A stretch of DNA of 13,260 nucleotides from NCBI GenBank assembly GCA_023435505.1, contig JAEYRR010000091.1, positions 1 to 13,260 of the forward strand. Reading direction: 5' to 3'. The stretch comes from Bacillota bacterium. GTDB lineage: Bacteria; Bacillota; Clostridia; Lachnospirales; Lachnospiraceae. Positions 5,712 to 13,260 of the stretch are shown here, piece after piece (position 1 is the first letter of the stretch; each line of letters begins with the position of its first letter). A program made the translations under genes and the position numbers. The notes below the pieces were generated by a model. The model saw only the letters and a list, made by a program, of their open reading frames with translations. It ran no database searches and was not told the origin of the DNA.

Positions 5712-6503
5712 TTACATAACTGAAAGAATCTGAACGGCACTATTCTTTACAATTACTTCATAATGTTCCTTATAGTAAGCTAAAGATGCATAAGTGCTTC
5801 TTGCCATCCTACCATACTCAGAAACCAGATTACATATCTGATTAAACTCTTGTGGAGTATGGTCAGAACTGTTAAGAACCAGATAATATGTGCTACTTAA
5901 TGTATCTTTATATAAATCATTCTCACCATGGTATAGACTTACTAGATTTGCACTTAACTGTATGACTTCTTCAAGAGAATGAAACGTAAATACTTTGTAT
6001 ACCGTTTGCTTAGTGGTAAATTCGCTGGAAGTATTAGTGCCATCTTTTGCAGATTTTAATGAATGGCCGTAGATAGCATTGCTATCATTGGACTCCTTAG
6101 AGGATTCCTTATCAGTATCTAAAAGTTCATCTAACTGACTGAAGCAGTTGATGATCTCATCTGCATAGGAATTGTCATCTTCTTCCTCTTCTTCCTCTCC
6201 CTCTTCTTCTGCCTCTTCAGGAGAAAACTTGGAAAAACGAGTATCTAATTCATCAGGATCTTCTACTTTTGTTACAACAAGTATTAAGCTTTCAGGAGAA
6301 ATAGGAATAGCTTCAATCATAAGAGGAATATCATCTGCTTCGAATCCAAATTCAAAAGCAGCTTGTTGCATCATATCACGGAAAAGTAATTTTGCTTTTT
6401 CAGTACCATAAGCTAGTTCACTTTAACGCAACTGGCGATCCATCAGGTCTTCTTTATTAAGGGTACAACGAATCTGATTCTCACTAATCTTTTCAATCTT
6501 CAT
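5712..6503 (-). pseudogene. mecA: mecA-like ClpC adaptor gene interrupted by an in-frame stop at codon 27
   Basis: The intact frame would encode 263 residues of a MecA-type adaptor, which delivers proteins to the ClpC-ClpP protease and in Bacillus controls competence. It starts MKIEKISENQIRCTLNKEDL at 6503, with AAGGA upstream. It reaches MDRQLR, then reads TAA (6425-6423) where Leu is expected, and continues in the same frame with SELAYGTEKAKLLFRDMMQQ. A single base change TTA to TAA explains it. Downstream there is the rest of the N-terminal substrate-binding domain (FEFGFEADDIPLMIEAIPIS, then KVEDPDELDTRFSKFSPEE). An unusually acidic linker with long Glu/Asp runs follows, then the C-terminal ClpC-binding domain (YKVFTFHSLEEVIQLS to the end). 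Nothing else is decayed, so the lesion is recent, strain-specific, or a sequencing error. Re-initiation at the ATG at 6374 would lose about 42 residues and has no good ribosome site. Confidence 0.85.
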
Positions 6504-6866
6504 CGAATCACATCCTTTCTTGCTCGCATAAGCTAGTTTATGACCATAATATAGTATATGCGAATCCACCTGTTATATTGTAATACTGTGCACAAAACAT
6601 ATGGAATAATTATGTTTCTGGGCTTTGACAGGCTGCTTTTGTAAAAACAAGTCCATCAATAATGTGTATAAAGTATAAGGGAATTTATATGCAAAGTCAA
6701 TAACAGAGATATTAAATTTTTACTCTATAATCTCCTATTTACAATACATATCGAGCATATCTGATAAAAACCTTATAAACATTCCGAGCATAATGTCATT
6801 GACGAGAAAATATGCCTATGCTAGACTAAAACAAGGTAGAAAGCGTATTAGAAGAAAGGGTTCTAT
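6504..6866. other. AT-rich intergenic region between mecA and the nuclease operon
   Basis: These 363 bases hold no gene that I can support on either strand. The left end carries the mecA ribosome site and presumably its promoter; the best minus-strand candidates (TTACAA with TATACT, 19-bp spacing) are poor. The right end holds the promoter at 6799-6827. The octamer CGAGCATA occurs twice, at 6752 and 6785. The middle part shows no recognisable RNA or regulatory motif. Confidence 0.6.
6799..6827 (+). promoter_or_regulatory. Sigma-A promoter of the nuclease-ATPase-PBP operon
   Basis: TTGACG (6799-6804), a 17-bp spacer and TAGACT (6822-6827), with TGC directly before the -10 (extended -10), predict a start near 6834. 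The leader is about 33 bases and contains GAAAGGG six bases before the ATG at 6867. Confidence 0.65.
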
Positions 6867-7928
6867 ATGAAATTTGTACATATTGCCGATGTGCATCTTG
6901 GGATGCAGCCAGATTTGGGATATCCATGGAGCGAAGCCAGGAAGCGGGAAGTGTATGAGACATTCTTTAGGGTAATTGATTTTTGTAGGGAACAGGAAGT
7001 AGACCTACTATTAATTGCAGGGGATTTGTTTCATCGCCAACCCAATAAGCAAGAGATGTCTGAGGTTTTATATGCATTTAAAAAATTATATAAGACGAAG
7101 ATTGTTCTGATTGCAGGAAACCACGACTATATGGGAATCGGCTCTCTATATGAAAGTGAGAACTGGCCGGTAAATGTGAAACTATTGGCTAAGAAGGACA
7201 TAGAGAGCTATTACATAGAAGAGCTAAATACCTATATATATGGCTATAGTTATGAGAGCCAGGATGTGAAGGAAAACCGCATTCAGAATGTAAAACCTAT
7301 GAGTAAGAAAGGTTATCATATACTATTGGCTCATGGTGGTGATTCTAATAACAATCCATTAAATCGCCAGGAACTAGTAAATACTCCATTTGACTATGTA
7401 GCATTAGGTCACATACATAAACCTGAACGTATCGGTGCCAGGACGGCATATGCAGGCTCCTTAGAACCACTAGATAAGACAGAGACAGGAGTTCATGGAT
7501 TTATATTGGGAACTTTAGGGGAGAAAGGTTGCTATTTACAGTTTGTATCGTTTGCAAAAAGGCATTATGAGCAACTGGTCGTAGAAGTAGAGCCAGGAAT
7601 GACCTTATATGCCATTCGTAATAAAGTGCAAGAGCTTATTAGGAAGCGTGGAAAAGAGAATATCTACAAAATATTGTTAGAGGGTACAGCATCTGCAGAA
7701 CTGATGCTGGAAAAGGAGGTACTGTATTCCATGGGAAATGTAATAGAAGTAGTAGATCAGACAAATCCAGATTATGATTATGAGAAGTTACATTATGAAA
7801 ATCAAGATAATATTGTAGGTATGTATATAGAAAGTATAAGAAATATGGATTTAGCAGATGAGGAAAAGGACCTGGCACTCTATTATGGAATAAAGGCATT
7901 TGCAGGTTCCAAAATAAATGAAAGGTAA
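6867..7928 (+). CDS. SbcD/YhaO-like metallophosphoesterase, DNA repair nuclease subunit
   Basis: The 353-residue protein is a calcineurin-type phosphoesterase of the Mre11/SbcD group. Metal-binding motifs appear in order: ADVHLG (Asp8, His10), AGDLFH (Asp53), AGNHD (Asn85, His86), the lone His156 in LLAHGG, and GHIH (His182, His184). Residues after about 240 form the family's capping region, with a C-terminal helical part expected to contact the ATPase partner. With the following SbcC-like gene it should form a nuclease-ATPase complex acting on DNA ends or hairpins in the cytoplasm. Length and partner suggest the Bacillus YhaO/YhaN pair rather than canonical SbcCD, which has a much longer ATPase. 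It is the first gene of the operon, 11 bases before its partner. The family assignment is sure; the choice between the SbcD and YhaO labels is less so. Confidence 0.92.
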   Translation: MKFVHIADVHLGMQPDLGYPWSEARKREVYETFFRVIDFCREQEVDLLLIAGDLFHRQPNKQEMSEVLYAFKKLYKTKIVLIAGNHDYMGIGSLYESENWPVNVKLLAKKDIESYYIEELNTYIYGYSYESQDVKENRIQNVKPMSKKGYHILLAHGGDSNNNPLNRQELVNTPFDYVALGHIHKPERIGARTAYAGSLEPLDKTETGVHGFILGTLGEKGCYLQFVSFAKRHYEQLVVEVEPGMTLYAIRNKVQELIRKRGKENIYKILLEGTASAELMLEKEVLYSMGNVIEVVDQTNPDYDYEKLHYENQDNIVGMYIESIRNMDLADEEKDLALYYGIKAFAGSKINER

Positions 7929-7939
7929 AGGGATGCACA

Positions 7940-9706
7940 TTGTATATTAAAACACTGAATGTAAGTCATTTTGGTAAATTTCATCATAAAACGATTCATC
8001 TAGAGGATGGAATCAACATTGTGGAAGGACGCAATGAATCAGGAAAATCTACTATTCATGCCTTTATCAAGGGTATGCTTTTTGGAATTGATAAGACAAG
8101 AGGTAGAGAGGGCAAGGACGATTTATATAGTAAATATCAACCTTGGGATGATATGGCTTCATATAATGGTAGTATGGATATCGAGTTAAATGGGTCATTT
8201 TATCGTATTAACCGCAACTTTTACAAGGAAACAAAGGAAAGTACCATGTATCAATTAGATTCTGGCAGGGAAACCAGCCTGGAATCCGGACAAAGGCTTC
8301 CTATTCTGGAGGGAGTTAATCGCACAACCTTTCAGAATACGATTAGCATTGAACAGCTAAGACCTGAAACAGATGTATCTTTTGTAACTGAGGTGCAGAA
8401 TTATTATACAAACTTAACTACAGCAAAACACGGAAACGTGTCTATTTCTGTCGCTCTGGAGAATCTAAAAAAGGATAAAAAGGCAGTGAATCTGGAAGCC
8501 ATCAAAGAGGAAATGGCAAAAGTAGAGGGGACCCTTGCTGAGATTGAGAAGGAAAAAGAGGAAAAGAAAGCGCTTGAAGAGCAGATTATAAGTCTGGAAG
8601 AACAGGAGTTGTCTCAGGAAAAGAAAATTGAAATTAGTGAATTTATGGTGATGAAGCAACAGGTTGGAGATAAAGCCTATGCGTATCAGATACTAGAAGA
8701 TCAGATACAGGAATATGAGGAAACTGTCAGTGAACGGCAATATGAAAAGAAAAAGGAAGCTGCTAAGAGTAAAAGCTTTGAGCTTCTGTTTATAGCTTGT
8801 ATCATTGCCTTAGTAGGCTGTATTGTAGGAGTAGCATTAAAGAGTACCGCATGTCTAATAGGAAGCTTTGTGCTGTTACTGATGGTATTAGGAGCTGCTT
8901 TTATAGTACCTGTAATTCTGGCTAAGACTAATCCAGCACAACGAACGGCTCAGGAAGAAGAGTATCTGCAGTTGCTACATAATAAGAAGAAGAAGCTGGT
9001 AGCAGAGCTTGTAGAGTATCAGGCTCAGTTTGGCATGGAAGAAATGACGGTGTTAGAGTTTTCCAAGCAAATCAAAAGCCGGCTGGAATTACAGTTTAAG
9101 AACCTTTCCCTACAGCTTAAGGAAGAGAATACTGGAAAAGAGAGAAGAATTCTGGAGCTTAAGGTAAGACTTCAACAGTTGGAAGAAAAAATAGCGATGA
9201 AGAGCAGCCTAGATAGAAAAAAGGAAGAACTGCGTGTAATTTATACAGAGAAGTGTAGAGAAATTAGGATGATTGATCTGGCAATGGAGAAGATTAAAGA
9301 GTTATCCCACACCATCCATGATTCCTTTGGTAAAGAAGTTAACAGTGAGCTATCCAAGGTGGTTAAGCAGTTAACGAATGGTAGGTATTCCAGAGTATAT
9401 GTAGATGAAAAAATGAATATATCTGTTGAATATGATCATAAAAAGGTTTCAATTCAAAAATTAAGTACGGGAACGATTCATCAGATTTATTTTGCTCTTC
9501 GTATGGTGTTTGCTAGACATCTGTTCCCGAACTCTAAACTGCCTCTTATTTTAGATGAAACCTTTGTCTACTATGACAGTGGGCGCTTGGAAGAGGTTTT
9601 AAGAATTTTGCCTAAAGATCAACAAATAATTCTCTTTACATGTCAGGATAGGGAAAGAAAGATATGTGATAAACTTGGAATCTCCTATCACCATATCAGT
9701 CTGTAA
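7940..9706 (+). CDS. Short SbcC/YhaN-like ATPase with a membrane hairpin in the coiled coil
   Basis: This 588-residue SMC/Rad50-type ATPase has the N-terminal P-loop GRNESGKST (30-38), a Q-loop region near TISIEQL (134-140), and long coiled coils at about 170-275 and 335-460. The ABC signature LSTGTIHQI (508-516), Walker B LILDE (536-540) and a switch region ILFTC complete the ATPase head. In place of a Cys-x-x-Cys zinc hook at the coiled-coil tip there are two hydrophobic helices at about 280-300 and 304-328, joined by a tight loop. The protein is therefore probably anchored in the membrane with its ATPase head in the cytoplasm. The start is TTG at 7940: AAAGGG lies seven bases upstream, and an ATG at 7933 opens only a five-codon frame. 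It should pair with the preceding nuclease. Canonical SbcC is around 1,000 residues, so this is a compact relative. Confidence 0.9.
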   Translation: MYIKTLNVSHFGKFHHKTIHLEDGINIVEGRNESGKSTIHAFIKGMLFGIDKTRGREGKDDLYSKYQPWDDMASYNGSMDIELNGSFYRINRNFYKETKESTMYQLDSGRETSLESGQRLPILEGVNRTTFQNTISIEQLRPETDVSFVTEVQNYYTNLTTAKHGNVSISVALENLKKDKKAVNLEAIKEEMAKVEGTLAEIEKEKEEKKALEEQIISLEEQELSQEKKIEISEFMVMKQQVGDKAYAYQILEDQIQEYEETVSERQYEKKKEAAKSKSFELLFIACIIALVGCIVGVALKSTACLIGSFVLLLMVLGAAFIVPVILAKTNPAQRTAQEEEYLQLLHNKKKKLVAELVEYQAQFGMEEMTVLEFSKQIKSRLELQFKNLSLQLKEENTGKERRILELKVRLQQLEEKIAMKSSLDRKKEELRVIYTEKCREIRMIDLAMEKIKELSHTIHDSFGKEVNSELSKVVKQLTNGRYSRVYVDEKMNISVEYDHKKVSIQKLSTGTIHQIYFALRMVFARHLFPNSKLPLILDETFVYYDSGRLEEVLRILPKDQQIILFTCQDRERKICDKLGISYHHISL

Positions 9707-9752
9707 AGAGGCCACAGACGATTAAGAGAATTGAAAAGAGAAGTGATGGAGA

Positions 9753-12026
9753 ATGGCAAATAGGGATAAGAAACAGAAAAAAGTCATAAGCCCTTTACGA
9801 CGAAGAATTAGGCTAACATTGAAAGTGTTACTGCTAGCTATATTATCTATAATCGTCATAGGGCTTCTTGTATTTTATATAAAATACGGTCGAGATATTT
9901 TTAGACTTCAGTCTGAGGCAAAGACATTAGTAAATAACAGTTCAGAGGATACCTTTAGGCAGAATCTGACGACTCAGGTATTTGATAAGGATGGCAAGTT
10001 GATATGTAAGTTAAAGTCAGAAAAAGACATATATTATGTTAAAATAGCAGATATACCACAACAAGTGATTGATGCAACAATTTCCATTGAGGATAAGCAG
10101 TTCTATACACATGCAGGAGTGGATTTTCTGGCCAACGTCAGGGCTGCGGTAGATATTTTGAAGCATAAAGGGAAGATTACTCAAGGAGCGAGCACCATAA
10201 CCCAACAGTTAGCCCGTAATATTTTTCTGTCTCATGAAGTGACTTGGGAGCGGAAGGTAGAGGAGATCTTTTTAGCGGTAGAACTGGAGAAGCGATATGG
10301 CAAGACGAAGATTCTGGAGTTTTATCTTAATAATATATACTTTGCCAATGGATATTATGGTGTTCAAGCTGCAAGTAGAGGGTATTTCAGTACAGATATA
10401 GAGATGCTGAGCTTGTCCCAGATAGCTTTTTTAATTGCGATTCCTAATAATCCGACGTTATACGATCCTATAAATAATTTGGAAAATGTAATAAAGAGAA
10501 GAGACCGTATATTAGGACAGATGTTAGAGGATGAAAAAATTAGTAAAGATCAGTATAATGCAGCGGTTACCGAGAAGATTGTCTTAAAACAAACTACTTT
10601 AGAAAAGCAGGATTATGTCACCACCTACACCAAATACTGTGCAACAGAAGCGCTTATGGAGGCATCTGGTTTTGTTTTTAAGAATGAGTTTGAGGATGAG
10701 ATAGAGAAATCTGAATATGAGGAGAGCTATAGCCAGGAGTATAGCCGGTGCCAACAGATGTTGTTTACTAAGGGCTATGTGATAAAGACGTCCATTGATA
10801 TGGCACAACAGCAGGAGCTCCAAGCTTCCTTGGATAAAGGTCTTAAGAAGTTTACCACTGTCAATAAGGAAGGTATCTATGAAATGCAGGGGGCTGCTGT
10901 ATGTATTGATAATAGTACAGGAAGGGTAGTCGCTATAGTTGGCGGACGGGAGCAGGATACGAAGGGATATACTCTGAATCGTGCCTTTCAAAGTTACAGA
11001 CAGCCGGGCAGTTCGATTAAACCCTTAATTGATTATCTACCTGCACTACAAGGAGGCTATACTCCTAGCACGGAGGTAGTAGATGAAAAGCTTGAGGATG
11101 GAGTTACCAACGCTGATAAACGATATATTGGTAAGCTTACCTTACGAAGGGCTTTAGAACTATCCAGAAATACAGTGGCATATAAATTGTTCCAGGAATT
11201 TAATCCTTTCATCTGTATGAAGTATCTGTATAGCATGGATTTTCATAAACTTACACAGGAGGATTATCTTGCAACGGCCTCCATTGGTGGCCTGACCTAT
11301 GGAGTCAGTGCAGTGGAGATGGCAGCAGCTTACGCTACCATAGAAAATGATGGGAGATATCGAAAACCTACCTCCATTGTATCTATTGTAGATGTAGATG
11401 GAAACACTATAGTGGGAGAAGAGATAGCTGAAAAAAACATCTATGACCCTGTGGCCTGCCATGCCATGACGGATATGATGGAGGGAGTACTAACAAAAGG
11501 GACTGGCAAAGGGTATCGTATATCTGACATGCCTTCAGCTGGTAAAACCGGGACAACCAATTCCAATTATGATGGATGGTTTGTGGGATATACGCCGTAT
11601 TACACGACGAGTGTCTGGGTTGGCTATGATATTCCAAAGGAAATTAAGCACTTAGAGGGTGGTACCTATCCTCTACAAATATGGCATGACTATATGACAG
11701 TAATACACAAAGGTTTAAAAAAGGTTTCTTTTACAAAATACAAAGAACCAACAAAGGTGAGTCTTTCGCCTAGTGTTATGGAAACTAGAACGCCTGAGCC
11801 GTCAAAGACTCCTGAGCCACAAAGTACACCAACAATAACTTCCTCACCAAAGCCGACTGCGATACAGATACCTTCCAGCCAGCCAATAAATCCTGATAAA
11901 CCGGAAAAAACAAAGCCACCAACCCACACAAAACAACCGGTTAAGGTCAGCCCATCCCCAACACAAGATAGTGAGGTGGAGGATGAGATTGATATTGAGG
12001 ACTTCTTTGAGGGGGTAGAAGAATAA
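9753..12026 (+). CDS. Class A penicillin-binding protein (glycosyltransferase and transpeptidase)
   Basis: This bifunctional peptidoglycan synthase of 757 residues has a basic cytoplasmic N-terminus and one membrane anchor at about 23-44. The GT51 glycosyltransferase domain shows ISIEDKQFYTHAGVD (catalytic Glu113), QGASTITQQLARN (144-156), and ILEFYLNNIYFANGYYGVQAA. The transpeptidase domain carries Ser420-x-x-Lys423 in PGSSIKPL, SRN at 471-473 and KTGTT at 598-602, so all catalytic motifs are present. After about residue 660 the tail is rich in Pro, Ser, Thr and Lys and ends acidic (EVEDEIDIEDFFEGVEE), probably a disordered extracellular segment. It is of the PBP1a type of Firmicutes. The gene begins 46 bases after the ATPase with no visible promoter or terminator between them, so it is probably in the same operon. 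An SD-like AAGTGAT precedes the ATG. Confidence 0.96.
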   Translation: MANRDKKQKKVISPLRRRIRLTLKVLLLAILSIIVIGLLVFYIKYGRDIFRLQSEAKTLVNNSSEDTFRQNLTTQVFDKDGKLICKLKSEKDIYYVKIADIPQQVIDATISIEDKQFYTHAGVDFLANVRAAVDILKHKGKITQGASTITQQLARNIFLSHEVTWERKVEEIFLAVELEKRYGKTKILEFYLNNIYFANGYYGVQAASRGYFSTDIEMLSLSQIAFLIAIPNNPTLYDPINNLENVIKRRDRILGQMLEDEKISKDQYNAAVTEKIVLKQTTLEKQDYVTTYTKYCATEALMEASGFVFKNEFEDEIEKSEYEESYSQEYSRCQQMLFTKGYVIKTSIDMAQQQELQASLDKGLKKFTTVNKEGIYEMQGAAVCIDNSTGRVVAIVGGREQDTKGYTLNRAFQSYRQPGSSIKPLIDYLPALQGGYTPSTEVVDEKLEDGVTNADKRYIGKLTLRRALELSRNTVAYKLFQEFNPFICMKYLYSMDFHKLTQEDYLATASIGGLTYGVSAVEMAAAYATIENDGRYRKPTSIVSIVDVDGNTIVGEEIAEKNIYDPVACHAMTDMMEGVLTKGTGKGYRISDMPSAGKTGTTNSNYDGWFVGYTPYYTTSVWVGYDIPKEIKHLEGGTYPLQIWHDYMTVIHKGLKKVSFTKYKEPTKVSLSPSVMETRTPEPSKTPEPQSTPTITSSPKPTAIQIPSSQPINPDKPEKTKPPTHTKQPVKVSPSPTQDSEVEDEIDIEDFFEGVEE

Positions 12027-12037
12027 GGGGGATAAAT

Positions 12038-13260
12038 ATGTTTACGGAGAACATTAGATTTCAAGTGACAGCAATTTTGATTCTGACTATACTTGTGATT
12101 GTATATGGTAAAAGTAAGAAGCTACCACTGGTATCTACAAGATGGTTTTCTATTCTTCTTGCTAGTGTCAGTGCTAACCTAATCTTTGATGTGGCATCAG
12201 TATATTGCATCACTCATATGGATACGGTTAGTCCTGTAGTAAACCGGGTCATCCATCAGCTATTTATTGAATCACTGAATTTCTCTATCATGTGCCTATA
12301 CTTTTACATTGATTATCTTGGTATGCAGGAACAGAGACGTTCTTTCTTACAGACATTCGTAAGAATCATACCATTTTTACTTGCTTCAATTGGAGTTATT
12401 TACGGAGACTTATATTATTTATATGACGAATCAGGTGCTTATTCCTATGGTCCTATGGCCAATACGGTTTATATCAGCTGTGCCATCTACTTAGCGGCTG
12501 CTTTATATGCGACTACACGGTATCGATATGTGATTAGTAGAGAACGTGTTATTAGTATATACACTGGTATTACAGTATGGGCTGGGGCTGCAATCATTCA
12601 GTGTATTTACAGAACTATGTTGATTTCAGGATTAGCACTATCCTTGCTGCTCTTGATTATCTACTTATCCTTTGAAAACCCAAGGGAGTATCTGAACGGG
12701 CCTACAAAATCATTTAATGCCATGGCCTATCAAAAGATGTTAGTTCAGGCCTTCGGCCGAAAAAGACAGTTTTATGTAGTAGATATTTCTGTGAAGGAAT
12801 ATACCACGATGCACAGAATGTTTGGACAGGACATCGTAAATCAGATGCTGGCAGAGATATCTACCTATGTCCAGAAGATTTTTCAAGTGCGTGTTTATAC
12901 GCCATCGGGGAATCACTTAGTTGTCATTGTGGACAAACCTAGTGATAATGGTGAACATCTGATTGAACAGACTCATCTGTTACAAAAACGTTTTGCGGAG
13001 TATTGGAAATTCGGCTCATCGGCTTACCATCTTGATGCAGTTATCACTATAGTGGAGTGTCCTAAATATGCTAAGGATGAAAAAGAGCTTCATGATGTGA
13101 TACATTTCATGGGTAAGCAAAAAAATGTTGGGACTATGGGCATACGAACAGTCAATCAGCAGATTTTAGAGCAACGAATGCGAAAAAATAAATTAGCTGA
13201 TTTACTGCAGCAGGCCATATATGAGAATGGAATTACCATGTTCTATCAGCCAATCTACTC
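12038..13260 (+). CDS. 7TM protein with degenerate GGDEF and EAL domains, 3' end cut by window edge
   Basis: The visible 407 residues begin MFTENIRFQVTAILILTILV. About seven hydrophobic segments lie at 9-24, 35-54, 74-94, 106-123, 140-160, 171-190 and 194-212, a 7TM sensor arrangement. A GGDEF-like domain follows at about 235-370 (FYVVDISVKEYTTMHRMFGQ aligns with the family's first strand and helix). The signature position reads SGNHL instead of GGDEF, so cyclase activity is unlikely. Residues 386-407, LADLLQQAIYENGITMFYQPIY, are the start of an EAL phosphodiesterase domain, which continues beyond the window. It is likely a membrane sensor that degrades c-di-GMP, with the GGDEF part as a regulatory domain. 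Catalytic EAL residues are not visible. AAGGGGG lies six bases before the ATG, and the gene starts 11 bases after the PBP stop, so co-transcription is likely. Confidence 0.88.
   Translation, partial: MFTENIRFQVTAILILTILVIVYGKSKKLPLVSTRWFSILLASVSANLIFDVASVYCITHMDTVSPVVNRVIHQLFIESLNFSIMCLYFYIDYLGMQEQRRSFLQTFVRIIPFLLASIGVIYGDLYYLYDESGAYSYGPMANTVYISCAIYLAAALYATTRYRYVISRERVISIYTGITVWAGAAIIQCIYRTMLISGLALSLLLLIIYLSFENPREYLNGPTKSFNAMAYQKMLVQAFGRKRQFYVVDISVKEYTTMHRMFGQDIVNQMLAEISTYVQKIFQVRVYTPSGNHLVVIVDKPSDNGEHLIEQTHLLQKRFAEYWKFGSSAYHLDAVITIVECPKYAKDEKELHDVIHFMGKQKNVGTMGIRTVNQQILEQRMRKNKLADLLQQAIYENGITMFYQPIY

Noticed and set aside
6423..6425. Programmed readthrough or recoding of the mecA stop codon.
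   Set aside because: TAA is the least readthrough-prone stop, no recoding structure or amber-type signal is visible, and MecA is not a known recoded family; a mutation or sequence error is simpler.
6407..6538. 12-base direct repeat CATAAGCTAGTT at 6407 and 6527, inside and upstream of mecA.
   Set aside because: One copy encodes conserved MecA residues (ELAYG); several 12-base matches are expected by chance in an AT-rich window this size, and no element boundaries or flanking duplication are seen.
6625..6630. Perfect TTGACA upstream of the nuclease operon.
   Set aside because: No -10-like hexamer follows at proper spacing; the TTGACG/TAGACT pair nearer the gene is better.
11690..12064. Minus-strand open frame of 124 codons at the end of the PBP gene.
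   Set aside because: It is an antisense artefact of the repetitive Pro/Ser/Thr tail of the PBP and has no ribosome site or family resemblance.

Overview
The window looks like chromosome from a low-GC, anaerobic Firmicute, most likely a clostridium of the Lachnospiraceae type. This rests on protein content: pyruvate formate-lyase with its activase, a small 2[4Fe-4S] ferredoxin, a clostridial-type MecA, a YhaO/YhaN-like nuclease-ATPase pair, a class A penicillin-binding protein with a Pro/Ser/Thr tail, and a 7TM c-di-GMP (EAL) protein. Shine-Dalgarno sites are mostly AGGAGG and promoters are sigma-A type. I see no mobile elements, tRNA, rRNA or CRISPR.

Left part (1-1378): a truncated Xre-type regulator on the minus strand and a MerR-type coiled-coil protein on the plus strand diverge from a 253-bp region holding GGTAAA-type operator repeats and two further inverted repeats. 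A bidirectional terminator (1332-1378) separates the MerR-type gene from the convergent ferredoxin gene.

Middle part (1430-5094, minus strand): the fermentation cluster and the most interesting part of the window. Pyruvate formate-lyase is split. A 680-residue core keeps the Cys-Cys active site but ends before the glycyl-radical domain. That domain is a separate 78-residue protein (RVSGYA motif, Gly53). Between them is a 66-residue protein that resembles the start of the glycyl-radical domain but lacks the radical loop. The activase follows one base after the radical subunit, and a ferredoxin that could supply its electron lies downstream. Core plus radical subunit is 758 residues, the size of an ordinary one-piece enzyme. 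A good promoter (TTGACG, 17 bp, TATAAT) precedes the cluster, and its upstream region carries several inverted repeats.

Next (5379-6503): a divergent DUF1858 redox-disulfide protein with its own promoter, a strong bidirectional terminator, then mecA on the minus strand. mecA is interrupted at codon 27 by an in-frame TAA where a leucine is expected, so it is called a pseudogene or a possible sequence error.

Right part (6799-13260, plus strand): an apparent operon of an SbcD-like nuclease, a short SbcC/YhaN-like ATPase with two membrane helices in its coiled coil, a class A PBP, and a 7TM protein with a degenerate GGDEF domain and the beginning of an EAL domain, cut by the window edge. Spacings are 11, 46 and 11 bases with no visible internal promoter or terminator. 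This links DNA-end processing, cell wall synthesis and c-di-GMP signalling by position only.
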